NCBI RefSeq assembly: GCF_020178975.1
Contig: NZ_JAHXBU010000094.1
Location: 558,001 to 622,000, forward strand
Source: Cesiribacter sp. SM1
GTDB lineage: Bacteria > Bacteroidota > Bacteroidia > Cytophagales > Cyclobacteriaceae
Direction of reading: 5' to 3'
Length of the DNA stretch: 64,000 bases
Shown here: in pieces, positions 11,054 to 20,600 of the stretch
Layout of the letters: every line of letters begins with the position of its first letter
How positions within the stretch are numbered: position 1 is the stretch's first letter
Notes under the pieces: generated by a model
What the model saw: only the letters and a program-made list of their open reading frames with translations
What the model was told of the DNA's origin: nothing
Databases searched by the model: none
Position numbers and translations under genes: made by a program

Positions 11054-11067
11054 TACAGTTGCTGCAG
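11024..11067. repeat. 44-bp near-perfect palindrome (21-bp arms, 2-bp centre)
   Basis: The left arm 11024-11044 (CTGCAGCAACTGTAATGGTTT plus GT centre) is perfectly complementary to 11047-11067. Read on the minus strand it is followed by AGTGC and T8 (11018-11011), so it could be a terminator for a minus-strand transcript. No gene reading leftward into it is evident. Confidence 0.9.
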
Positions 11068-11328
11068 GCTGCTTAACTGACTGCTTCCTGGAAGCGGTAT
11101 GCTATGTAATGCTTTGCTAAACGAACCGGGGCGTACACCATATGTCCTACAGGGTTTCAATTCAGGGATTCTACATCTCTTGCAGATCCTGTTTATTCCT
11201 GTCTGCAATGCAGCAGGCGCAACTCCTTTTGTATGGAGGCTGTTGGCTGTGGCAGAGAGGAGTAGGTGGTATATCCGGGCTCAAAGGACAATTAAACAGA
11301 ACTTTTTATTATTGAAAATTAAATTTTT

Positions 11329-13974
11329 ATGGCTACGAAAGACAAAAATGAGTCGCAGTCCGATCAGGACCAAAACAAAAATTCGGACACTACTTCGACT
11401 AACGACAGCAACAAATCCGGTAATGCTACTGGTAAATCATCAACAGATGTAACTGCATCAACGGGCAGCACTTCAACAGGCAGCAGCTCAACAGGCAGCA
11501 GCAATGCTGGTGGCAGCACCGATAAAAGTAAAACAGGTGGTACTTCTAAGTCAGCAACTGCTGCTTCCAATAACAGAAGCTCAGGCAGCTCGGCCAGCGG
11601 AAGTACCCAGGCAGGTTCTACCACCACAGGCAGCACCAATGCTGGTTCTACTACAGGCGATAATGATAAAAAAAGTAGTAGCGGGAGTATAGGTGGTTCC
11701 AGCACCAACACAAGCATGAGCAGTTCTGGTGGCACCACTGGCATAGGAAGCAGTTCCGACAGGAACAATGATGCGTCTGGCAGCAACAGTAACAGGGGCA
11801 ACGACTCCGACAGAGAACGCAGCTGGGGCAGTTCCGGAAGCCAAAATCCCTATTCATCTTCTTACGGCTCTAACCAGGGCAACCAGGACCAGAATTCTGG
11901 CAGCTGGGGTCAGGGTAATAACCAGAACCAGGGAGGCCAGAGCAGCAGCTACGCTCTGGGTGGCAGCTCAGGGGCCGACAGAGGCTATGGTTATGGTATG
12001 AGCGGAACGCTTGGATCTGACCAGGGTAACCAAAACCAGGGTGGTAACTGGAGCCAGGGCTACAGACAAAGTGAAGGTGGTTATAATGAGGGCAGCAACC
12101 GCAACCAGGGTGGCTCTCAGAACCAGGGCTCTAATTTTGGCTATGGCAGCTCTGCCAGCCAGTACAGTGGCAGTGGCCAGGGAAGCTCAGGCGCTAACTG
12201 GGATAGCGGTAACTATGGCCGCGGTCAGTCTGGCATGGGTAATAGCTATGGCCAGTCTGGCTATGGTGGTCAGCAGGGCTACGGCGGAGATCAGAACCGT
12301 GGTAGCCAGGGCCAGATGGGCAGCTACAACCAAAACCAGGGAAGCCACACCTGGAACCAGGGCAACAGCTCAGGAAGCAACCAGGGTGGTCAGGGCGGCC
12401 ACAATTACGGGCAAAGTGCAGACTGGAACCAGAGCCACGGCTCTAACTGGCGAAACCAGGAACGTGAACAACAAGGCAGCTCTCAGGGCTGGGGATCTTC
12501 TTATGGCCAGGGTAACCAGGGTAACATGAGTAACCAGGGAATGTCTGGCGGATATGGCAGGAGCTCAGGATTCAGCCAGTTTGGGGATCAAAACCAGTCT
12601 GGTAACCAGAACCAGTTTTCCAACCAAAATTCAGGCAATATGAGAAACGACAGAGATAACCAGAATGAAGGTTATCGTGGCTACAGCTCCGGCTCTGGAT
12701 ATGATACCGGCAGCTACAGCGGTAGCGGTAGCGACAGAAACCGCGGCTTTGGCGGTGCAAGTGGTATGAGCGGCGGCGGCTCCAATTATGGAGGTGGCTC
12801 TAATTATGGCGGAAGCCTAGAGCGTGGTACCGACAGCGACCGTAACTATGGTAACTCAAGCTACGGCTCCGGCAACTACGGAAGCTCCAACTACGGCTCC
12901 AGCAGTGGCGGTGGAAATTACGACCGCGACCGCAATTCAGGCGGTGGCTTTATGTCTGATGCAAGCTATGGCGGCACCTCTTACCGTGGTACCGACAGCG
13001 ATCAGAACTATGGCAACTCCAGCTACGGGTCTGGTAACTACGGAGGCTCAAACTATGGCTCAAGCAGCCAGGGCGGCTATGGTGGCTCACAAGGCCGCGA
13101 TATGGGCATGTCTAACAGGGGCAGCTCCGGTGGCTATGGTAATTCCGGCAGCTACGGCGGTGGTTCCGATCGCGGCGATTGGGGCAGAGGCAGCCAGGGC
13201 AGCTCCGGCGGCTATGGAAGCAGTATGAGCAGCGGCTATGGCTCCAGCACTAGTAATTATGGCGGTGGCTTTGGCTCCAGTGGCCAGAGTGGCTTTGGTG
13301 GTGGTTCCTATTCGAGCCGCGATATGGGCATGTCTAACAGAGGCGGCTCAGGCAGCTATGGTGGTTCCAGTAGCTATGGCGGTGGTTCTACCGACCGCGA
13401 CCGCGATTTTGGCAGCAACCGCAACTATGGTAGTGGCTCAGGCTCCAGCTATGGTAGTGGTTCTGCAAGCTGGGGTGGCAACTCTGATCGTGACAACGAC
13501 CGCAATATGGGCAGCAGCTATGGTGGCGGTACTACCGGTGGCTATGGCGGAAGCTTAAGCTCTTATGGCGGTGGTATGAGCTCTGGCAACCAGAGCGGAT
13601 CAAGCTACAGCTCCGACAGAGACCGCAATTATGGAGGTGGCTATGGCTCAGGTTCCGGCAACTACGGCGGCGCCAGCAGCTATGGCGGCGGTGGTAACCA
13701 GGGTGCAGGTTATGGACAAGACAGATCCGGATCTGGCACATACCGCAGTCAGCACACAGAATATGCAAACTATAGCGGCGACCGCAACCAAAATTACGGT
13801 GGCAGTAGCAACTATGGCCGCAATAGTGACTATGATCGTGACAGAAACCGCGATGATGACCGTGGCTTCCTGGAAAAAGCAGGTGAGCGCGTGCGTTCAT
13901 GGTTTGGCGGCGATGATGATGATCGCGACCGCGACCGTAACTATGGTGGCTCACAAGGCCGCGACCGCTACTAA
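11329..13974 (+). CDS. 881-aa Gly/Ser/Asn/Gln/Tyr-rich low-complexity (prion-like) protein with C-terminal SWFG module
   Basis: There is no signal peptide or membrane segment, so a cytoplasmic location is likely. Composition changes in blocks. Residues 1-160 are Ser/Thr/Gly/Asn with Lys/Asp (STGSTSTGSSSTGSS). Residues about 170-480 are QGNQNQGG and GYGQSGYGGQQGYGG runs. Residues about 480-840 are S/G-Y-G repeats punctuated by DRDRNYGG. The tail has one ordered-looking module, DDRGFLEKAGERVRSWFGGDDDD, ending DRY. A 54-codon unit recurs at 12826 and 12988. The [GS]Y[GSQ] composition resembles FUS/EWS prion-like domains. The ATG at 11329 follows an AT-rich leader. The neighbour at 14245 shares the SWFG module. 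It is read here as an intrinsically disordered, possibly condensate-forming or desiccation-type protein; function unknown. Confidence 0.85.
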   Translation: MATKDKNESQSDQDQNKNSDTTSTNDSNKSGNATGKSSTDVTASTGSTSTGSSSTGSSNAGGSTDKSKTGGTSKSATAASNNRSSGSSASGSTQAGSTTTGSTNAGSTTGDNDKKSSSGSIGGSSTNTSMSSSGGTTGIGSSSDRNNDASGSNSNRGNDSDRERSWGSSGSQNPYSSSYGSNQGNQDQNSGSWGQGNNQNQGGQSSSYALGGSSGADRGYGYGMSGTLGSDQGNQNQGGNWSQGYRQSEGGYNEGSNRNQGGSQNQGSNFGYGSSASQYSGSGQGSSGANWDSGNYGRGQSGMGNSYGQSGYGGQQGYGGDQNRGSQGQMGSYNQNQGSHTWNQGNSSGSNQGGQGGHNYGQSADWNQSHGSNWRNQEREQQGSSQGWGSSYGQGNQGNMSNQGMSGGYGRSSGFSQFGDQNQSGNQNQFSNQNSGNMRNDRDNQNEGYRGYSSGSGYDTGSYSGSGSDRNRGFGGASGMSGGGSNYGGGSNYGGSLERGTDSDRNYGNSSYGSGNYGSSNYGSSSGGGNYDRDRNSGGGFMSDASYGGTSYRGTDSDQNYGNSSYGSGNYGGSNYGSSSQGGYGGSQGRDMGMSNRGSSGGYGNSGSYGGGSDRGDWGRGSQGSSGGYGSSMSSGYGSSTSNYGGGFGSSGQSGFGGGSYSSRDMGMSNRGGSGSYGGSSSYGGGSTDRDRDFGSNRNYGSGSGSSYGSGSASWGGNSDRDNDRNMGSSYGGGTTGGYGGSLSSYGGGMSSGNQSGSSYSSDRDRNYGGGYGSGSGNYGGASSYGGGGNQGAGYGQDRSGSGTYRSQHTEYANYSGDRNQNYGGSSNYGRNSDYDRDRNRDDDRGFLEKAGERVRSWFGGDDDDRDRDRNYGGSQGRDRY

Positions 13975-14244
13975 TATAAGTAGCTAAATACTGGGTTAAG
14001 CAAAGGCTGGCTCATCAGGAGCTGGTCTTTGCTACATAACCTTTTCCTCTGTAAACAGTAGTTTATATAGGGAGACAGCAAAATTCTTTTTATAGATAGA
14101 ATGAGCTGTACACACGCTTTTGCAGAAATGTGCCTGAATATTCAGGATGCTTTTTTCAAAATGCAAAAGCAGTTTTGTCGGCTAAACAAGGCTATCACAG
14201 CCAGCTGACTTTTTAATATATTTTTTAACTAAACTTTAACAATT

Positions 14245-15243
14245 ATGCGATACGAAGGAGATTATTCAAACAGAGATTATAATAACAATTATGACCGCGA
14301 CCGTACCTATGGTACTAACTATAGCCGTGGCTACGACCGTGATTATGACAATAACATGAACCGGGGCCGTGACAACGACCGTGGCTTTTTTGATAAAGCC
14401 GGCGATCAGGTTCGCTCCTGGTTTGGCGATGATGACAATGACCGCCGCAGGAACCAGGGTGGTTATGACCGCGACTACAGCAGCCGCGACCGCAGCTGGG
14501 GTGATCGTGACAGCAACCGCAGCTGGGGCGACAGCGACCGTAACATGAGAAGTTCTGATGGTTACCATAACAGCAGTATGGGCAGCGCCTATAATGGTGG
14601 CAGAGACTTTGGATCCAGCAGCAACTTTGACCGTGATTCCGGACGCAGCAACTACGGTTCATCAGCCAATATGTATGGTAGTACCAGCAACTTTGGTGGT
14701 GGCATGACAGGTGGTTACGACCGCGACCGCAGTGACCGTAACTTCGGTAGCAGCAGTTATGGTTCTGGTAGCAGCAACTATGGTTCCGGCTCTTTAAACA
14801 GGGGCAATAGCTATGGTGGCGGTACCAGCGATTACCGCACTTATGGTAGCGAATATGGTGGCGGTAGCGGCAGCACCAACTATAGTGGTGGCGGCAGCAG
14901 CTATGGCCGTGATTATGATCGCGACCGCGGAAGCCACTTTGGATCATCAGGTTATGACCGTAACCGGGACCGCGATAACGACCGTGGCTTTTTTGACAAA
15001 GCCGGCGATCAGGTTCGCTCCTGGTTTGGCGATGATGACAATGACCGCCGCAGGAACCAGGGTGGTTATGACCGCGACTACAGCAACCGCGACCGTAGCT
15101 GGGGCGACCGCAATACCAGCACTCGTGGCTGGGGAAGCGACAGCTATAACAGAAACCGCGACAACGACCGTGACGGATTCCGAGATGACCGCAGCTCGCA
15201 GTTTGGCGGATACAACCGTGGGTACGATCCAGACCGTTATTAA
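14245..15243 (+). CDS. 332-aa Arg/Asp/Tyr/Gly-rich low-complexity protein with two SWFG modules
   Basis: The product is built of DRDY/YDRDR and GSSNYGSG repeats with high Arg and Asp and is near charge balance. It carries two almost identical copies of a module, NDRGFFDKAGDQVRSWFGDDDNDRR, at about residues 45-75 and 246-276. The upstream 881-aa protein has one related copy at its C-terminus. The module looks like an amphipathic helix followed by an acidic tail. I recall similar SWFGD(D/E) segments in BON-domain and other stress proteins of desiccation-tolerant bacteria, but the identity needs a profile search. There is no signal peptide. It lies 270 bp after the 881-aa gene on the same strand and ends before a strong bidirectional terminator. 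Confidence 0.85.
   Translation: MRYEGDYSNRDYNNNYDRDRTYGTNYSRGYDRDYDNNMNRGRDNDRGFFDKAGDQVRSWFGDDDNDRRRNQGGYDRDYSSRDRSWGDRDSNRSWGDSDRNMRSSDGYHNSSMGSAYNGGRDFGSSSNFDRDSGRSNYGSSANMYGSTSNFGGGMTGGYDRDRSDRNFGSSSYGSGSSNYGSGSLNRGNSYGGGTSDYRTYGSEYGGGSGSTNYSGGGSSYGRDYDRDRGSHFGSSGYDRNRDRDNDRGFFDKAGDQVRSWFGDDDNDRRRNQGGYDRDYSNRDRSWGDRNTSTRGWGSDSYNRNRDNDRDGFRDDRSSQFGGYNRGYDPDRY
14371..14509 (+). repeat. Direct repeat copy 1 encoding the SWFG module
   Basis: This is about 139 nt, matching 14974-15112 (offset 603 nt, in frame) with only about 7 mismatches, mostly synonymous. It encodes the RGFFDKAG-VRSWFG module plus the flanking NQGGYDRDYS segment. Confidence 0.85.
14974..15112 (+). repeat. Direct repeat copy 2 encoding the SWFG module
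   Basis: This is the second copy of the 139-nt unit at 14371-14509. The near identity at DNA level suggests recent duplication or gene conversion. Confidence 0.85.
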
Positions 15244-15290
15244 TAATCAGTAATTAATGGCAGCCCTGATAAAAGGGCACATAAATAGTA

Positions 15291-15320
15291 AAACCGGCTC
15301 TTTAAGAGTCGGTTTTTTTT
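15291..15320. terminator. Bidirectional terminator
   Basis: AAACCGGCTCTT (15291-15302) pairs with AAGAGTCGGTTT (15304-15315) with one G-U pair. T8 follows on the plus strand and TTTT on the minus. It serves the low-complexity gene (+) and the convergent histidine kinase (-), whose stop codon lies inside it. Confidence 0.9.
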
Positions 15321-16585
15321 GCTTCAGGTAATATAATTGTAACAGTGGTGCCTTTACCAGGGCTGCTTTCTATGTGCAGGCTTCCTCCCATCTGCTGCAG
15401 TACTTCGCGGCTCATGTGCAGCCCCAGGCCGCTTCCTTTTTCATTGTTGGTGCCTGTGCGGCTGTGTTTTTTATTAAGATCAAAGAGCTGGGTTAACACC
15501 AATGGCTCCATGCCAACACCAGTATCCTGAATGATGAGCCCGGTGGCATCCGGTTTTTGTTCTGCCTGAACGCTGATGATACCCCCGGATGTAAATTTAT
15601 TTGCGTTAACAAGCAGATTTCGCAGCACCATGTTCAGAGAGGTGGTATTTGCAAAGGCATGTAACCTGGATGGGACCAGATTTTGGAGTGTATTTCCTTT
15701 TTGATCTGCGGCATCCTGCAATACAGAAAGTTGTTGTTCTACAACAGTACACAGGTTTACCTGCTTTTTTTCCGGCTCCTGCCCATCCAGCTGAATCATG
15801 CCCCACTCAAGTAAATTCTCAAGCAGGTTAACAGCATTTTGTACGGACTTGCCCAGTGCTGTTGTATACTTTTCTGTGTCCTGCAGGGCTGCTTTTTTAG
15901 TGGATATCAGCATAAGCAGGTTCTGCAGGGTGTGCAGAGGCCCCCGCAGGTCATGGGCAACGATAGAAAGCATCTGATCTTTGGTGTGGCTTGCTTTTGC
16001 AAGTTCTTCGGTAAGCTTTACACGCTCCTGCAGCAGTGAATGGATGCGCTTTTTCTGTCGGCTTACTGTTTGCAGGCTTTGGGTGAGCTTCAGGTTCTGG
16101 TAGCGGAGCTCCAGCAATTTTACAACCTGCCCGGCCAGTACCTTGAGGGCAAACTTCTGCTCATCGGTGAGGTTACGTGGTATATGGTCTATCACGCAAA
16201 GCGCTCCCAGCCTGTACTGGTCGTGGGTAATAAGAGGCGCGCCAGCATAAAATCTAATGTCGGGGTCGCCCAAAACCAGCGGATTATCCTTGAAGCGCTC
16301 ATCTGCAGTGGCATCTTCAATTACCATCAGTTCATCACTTAAAATGGTATGGGCACAAAAAGCATATTCGCGTGATACTTCAGATAATGATAACTCCTTT
16401 CGTGCTTTAAACCACTGCCGTTTAGCATCTATAAGTGAAATAAGCGATACGGGTGTATTGCATATTTGTGAAGCAAGTTTAACAATGTCATCAAACTGCT
16501 CTTCGGAGCTAGTATCTAACAGCTCGTACCGCTGTAGGGCCTGCAGACGTACTTTTTCATTGGGCGGCAGTGGGGCTTGTTCCAT
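15302..16585 (-). CDS. GAF-domain sensor histidine kinase
   Basis: The 427-aa soluble kinase has an N-terminal GAF domain (about residues 25-160, with the SLIDAKRQWFKARKE and FYAGAPL patterns of signalling GAF proteins). A coiled linker follows (about 160-200), then HisKA with the phospho-acceptor His211 in VAHDLRGPL. The HATPase domain has an N box (NLLVNANKFTSGG), G1 (DTGVGM) and G2 (GSGLGLHMSREVL). No transmembrane helix is present, so it senses an internal signal. No response regulator is adjacent, so it is an orphan kinase in this window. Confidence 0.93.
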   Translation of the reverse strand: MEQAPLPPNEKVRLQALQRYELLDTSSEEQFDDIVKLASQICNTPVSLISLIDAKRQWFKARKELSLSEVSREYAFCAHTILSDELMVIEDATADERFKDNPLVLGDPDIRFYAGAPLITHDQYRLGALCVIDHIPRNLTDEQKFALKVLAGQVVKLLELRYQNLKLTQSLQTVSRQKKRIHSLLQERVKLTEELAKASHTKDQMLSIVAHDLRGPLHTLQNLLMLISTKKAALQDTEKYTTALGKSVQNAVNLLENLLEWGMIQLDGQEPEKKQVNLCTVVEQQLSVLQDAADQKGNTLQNLVPSRLHAFANTTSLNMVLRNLLVNANKFTSGGIISVQAEQKPDATGLIIQDTGVGMEPLVLTQLFDLNKKHSRTGTNNEKGSGLGLHMSREVLQQMGGSLHIESSPGKGTTVTIILPEAKKTDS

Positions 16586-17052
16586 TTCTTAAAAAAATCC
16601 AGATCAACAGAAACCATTCTCATCAAGAGGATATCAAGCTTTGTGAGAGCCGCCTGAACGAGGAGATAAAAATTTTACAGGGCCTATAGAGGCTATATAA
16701 TAATCACCAGCTTACTGAGTGGGCATTATATCATTAAATTAACAAACAGCATCTTTTTTCAAAAGAAGATCTTACTATTAATGCTTCTGCTTGCTCCATA
16801 GCCTATATTGCCATACTACATTAAAAGATTGATCAGCTGGTTTTAGAATGTCCGGGAATGTGTATTGGGCTCCTGTTAAACAGCTAACCATCAGCTGGCC
16901 CACCATTCTGAATAAGTGAAAAGCACCAACATAAAAAAGGTGTACCCTAAGATAAAAACCTCCTGTTTTAGGCAAGATATATTTCTTTCCCAAAACAGGA
17001 GATAGTTTTCTGCTTTTATCAAAATCTCTGATTTCAGAGATATGGCTTGTTG
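16586..17052. other. 467-bp intergenic region, no gene recognised
   Basis: AT-rich sequence is upstream of the GAF kinase (minus strand). A 71-codon minus-strand open frame (16778-16993) has aromatic-rich, non-conserved-looking content and is probably spurious. No clear terminator or RNA gene is seen. Confidence 0.4.
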
Positions 17053-17352
17053 CTATTTTTTAGGAGCATTGTTCGTGTCTTCAGGATCTTTTACCTGCTC
17101 GTTAAGAATACGGTTTTTCTCCCTCTGTTTTTCTGTACCTATTTCGCTAACGCTGGGGCGGTCAATAAAACCATTGGTGCTTACATTAGCACGTTGTGAG
17201 CCACCATCGTCGCTGTGGCTAGTTTTGCTACTCAAGCCACCTTTGTCGGTATCTGCAGGACTCTGCTTTTCCGTTAGCTTATGCTGTAGCCCCGCATTAT
17301 CGGGTAGGTGGTTCTGAGGATCTCGAGCTTGTTTTTTATTATTATCTGCCAT
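17053..17352 (-). CDS. Small hydrophilic, probably disordered protein
   Basis: The 99-aa product from the ATG at 17352 is rich in Asn, Lys, Asp, Ser and Gln, with no hydrophobic core (MADNNKKQARDPQNHLPDN start; NNAPKK end). Composition is like hydrophilins or stress-induced small proteins. No family was recognised. It is a monocistronic-looking gene on the minus strand, downstream of a terminator at 17494-17550. Confidence 0.65.
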   Translation of the reverse strand: MADNNKKQARDPQNHLPDNAGLQHKLTEKQSPADTDKGGLSSKTSHSDDGGSQRANVSTNGFIDRPSVSEIGTEKQREKNRILNEQVKDPEDTNNAPKK

Positions 17353-17493
17353 AATCAAATGTTTTAATCTAATTCTATTTAAGTATACGAGCTAAGCCCG
17401 AAATGGATATCAGCTTTAGGGATTGGAAGAACCTAAGACACCCTCCGAAAGCAGCTGATACTACCATAGCCGTTAGCAGCACAGCATAAAAAG

Positions 17494-17550
17494 GCCGGTG
17501 GCACCAAACTTAGGAGCTTACTCCACTGTAAGGTGCCACCGGCTGTTTTT
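17494..17550. terminator. Bidirectional-type terminator downstream of the T9SS nuclease
   Basis: GCCGGTGGCACC (17494-17505) pairs perfectly with GGTGCCACCGGC (17532-17543). T5 flanks it on the plus strand (17546-17550) and a T5 stretch (about 17493-17489) on the minus strand, about 80 bp past the stop at 17622. Confidence 0.88.
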
Positions 17551-17621
17551 GTAATCTGTCGTTTTCTTCTTTACTGCCTGTTGCTCTTTTTCAGATCATC
17601 TGGCAGCAGTGTGAGCCGTTG

Positions 17622-20600
17622 CTAAGGCTGCACAACGATTTTTGTGGTAAAGGCTTCGCCACTGGCAGTTGTCATTCTTACCAGGTAGAGCCCCCCTTTA
17701 TAATTAGCCACACTAAACTCCGCAGAGCGGGCGGTGCCAAAGCTGTCTTTTGCATCGTAAAGTGTTGCCAGCTCCTGGCCTGCTAAAGTGTAGAGCTTAA
17801 CAGTGGTTCTGCCCTCTTCCAGTACTATAAAGTCTACAGTTGCCCTGCCTGAAACCAGGTTGGGCGTTACAGAGAAAGCACTGTTAATGTTAAGGTACTG
17901 CACATCGGCATTTTGCGAAATACGTGCGTTGGTGTTCTTTTCATCAGGCGCACAGGCTTGTTCTGCAAAACAGCCCCCAATCGATGCCCCGCGGCTAATA
18001 AAGAAATCAGCCAGCTGTTCTGGCAGGCACAGCTGCACGTAAACCGGCTTATTTTTAGCTGGCTGCCAGCAAAGCTGCAGTTTTCCCCTACCACAGGTGG
18101 CGTCGATGGCACAAACACTAAAGGTTTCGGTGGTAGTGTTGCCTACAGCATCCATAACCGTAAGGGTGTAGGTAGTGCTGGTTTCAGGGCAGGCCTCTAT
18201 GGATTCGGTGGTTTCTCCTGTACTCCAGCTGTAGCTGTACTCTCCATTACCGCCGCTTACAGAAGCAGTTAAAGTAGTACATTCTTCAGGCTCATAACCA
18301 TAATACACTACCTCATCGCCGCTAATAGATACTTCCAGTGGTTCGTACAGCTCAAAGCGTGTTAACACGGGCAGGTGGTCTGATGTAGTACTTGCGTAAT
18401 TCTCGATGTAGGAGAACGGAATGATGAGGGTTTCGGTGCCGGCCAGGTAATTATCATACAACTCATCGCTTATGGTGATGTGGTCGATTACATTATCCTG
18501 GGTAATGAAAGAGCGTAATCCTGCCTCGCTAAGGGTAGAGGTAACCACCCTGAAGTTTTCAGCCTCCACAAATTCGGTATAGGTGGTGGTGCCACCACCA
18601 ATCGATTCGTCTACATCATCATTATAATCACCTAATAAGATGATGTTGGCATCTGGGTAGAACTGATCCAGCGTATCGTTCAGCGCCTGTACATCAAAGA
18701 AGCGGCGCTCAAGATCGTTGGCACCGGAGCCCGATTTAGCATGGATGTTGATCAGCTGAATGCGCTCGGTAACACCATCTATGGTGGCATCTACGGTAAT
18801 CATGTAGGGCAGCCTGCCGCTCGACCAGAAGGACGAGGGGTTACCAGTCGGGTAGGCATCCAGTGGTGTGGTTTCGCCGGCGCGGGCAGCATCATACATC
18901 TCCTCAAAAATTACCCTTTCGTCTACCACGGTGATGGTAGCAGGATTATAGAGAAAGCAGATCTTCTGTTCCGGGAATGTTGGGTCGGGCTCATCGAAAG
19001 AATAGGAGAAGCGGTCGGAGCATATTTTTTCATAGCCCAGCATATCTGCCAGTTGCTGCAGCAGTGCCTCATCAGATATTTCCTGTACGGCAATAATATC
19101 GGCGTTGGCCTGCTCAATTAATATTCTGGCATTTTGCATCTGCAGTTCTACATTTTCCGGACCAAAGTTAGGCAGGGTAGAGCCAAAGAACTCCATATTC
19201 CAGCTCATAACCTCCAGGGTAGTAGAAAGAGGGATGTCTGTACCTTCCGGAACATAAGGCTCGGTACCTGGCAAATCTTCAATAAAGCGCGGAAGCAGTT
19301 GTAATGTGCCTCTGAAGCTACTTAATACGCCAGTGGTGGTTACAGCCTCATCAGGAATTTCGCGTCCTACCAGGCTCTCCACATCGCCATCTATTCTTAG
19401 GGCTAAAGTGCCGGTACCGTCTGTAATATCATAGTTGCTTTCGGGGAAGAGCAAGCCCCTGCTATCTACAAAAGAAGCTCCTGGTATGGTTATCAGCTGA
19501 CCCTCAAGAGCAGGGGTTATTTCAGCAATGTTTACCACTACTGGCTCTACAGGATTGTTGGCAGGGCCAAAGCTCTCTACGTTGGTAACATCTACCAGCT
19601 GCACCATTTGGTTGAAGGCACCTATAGAGGCGGTTACCTGAATGGAATCACCAATACTGAAAGCATCGGGACCATGCACCTGATAATCAAAAACAGCTAT
19701 GCCGCCGGTTTTATCCTGCAGGTAAGCAGGGCCGCCCAGTTCATTCACGGCTGTAAGGGTACCGTTTATGATTACCAGGGTGCCTAGTGGTAAGTTTTTA
19801 GCTTCTGCAATGCTAACTTCCTGAGGCTCCGGATCAGGATCTGTGCCTCCTCCGGTACCAAAGCGCTGGTCGGTATTGATGGTGTTGTAGGTGCTGGCAA
19901 GCGGGCCACTCCAGGTAAAATCTGCATAATTAAAGCCTGTGCCGCTTAGCTGAAGGGAAGCGCCCACAGGGGTTGAGCTGCCTTCAGCTACCCCAATATC
20001 TGTACTAAGTGTACCATCGGCCGGGCCACCTACTGCTGTAAAAGCACCCTCGTAGCTTAAAAACTGTACTACTATGCCATCGGGATCTACCAGGGCTATA
20101 CCATCGGGTGCACCGTTTTGCAGTCCGGATATGGCAAAAAATACAGTGCCGTAACCATTCTGCTGGTTAGGTATTATGCCGCTTAGGTTGGTTGTATTAT
20201 AAGCACCGCCACCATTGCCGTTATAGGCAACCAGCTGCCAGCCCTCCAGGTTGGCGCCTGCATTGCCTGCTACTTCCACACCCTCGCCTACGTCTGTACC
20301 GTCGTTATCGTAGTGGATTTCGTTGATGAATACAACATCCTGCAGGGGCAGGAATACCTGGTTGTTGTTTACTGCATTGTACGTTGAGGCAGTTTCGGCA
20401 GCCCATGTAAAATCTGCATAAGCCGAGCCTGTACCTGTTAGCTGCAGAGAGAAATTTGCAGGTGTGCTGCTACCCTCTGCCACCCCAATATCTGTGCTGG
20501 TTAAGCCTGCAGCAGGACCATTATTAGCCTCAAAAGAGCCTTCGTAGCTTAAAAACTGGATAACGTTGTTTTCGGCATCTACCAGGGCAATACCATCGGG

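Larger units (their letters stand above)
10187..11328. other. 1.1-kb sparsely coding region
   Basis: No convincing conserved gene is seen. It holds a weak minus-strand open frame (10655-11053), a 44-bp near-perfect palindrome (11024-11067), an A8 run (11011-11018), and AT-rich sequence at 10187-10440. Its right end must contain the promoter and leader of the 881-aa low-complexity gene starting at 11329, preceded by an AT-rich stretch (about 11289-11328). No tRNA-like fold was recognised. Confidence 0.5.

Noticed and set aside
11364-14947. Long minus-strand and alternate plus-strand frames in the low-complexity genes
   Set aside because: The repetitive GGC/AGC/TAT codons keep several frames open; their products are Ala/Thr/Val or Cys/His-rich noise, while frame +1 gives the coherent Gly/Ser/Tyr protein with the SWFG module.
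16778-16993. 71-codon minus-strand frame
   Set aside because: Aromatic-rich random-looking sequence with no family and no regulatory support.
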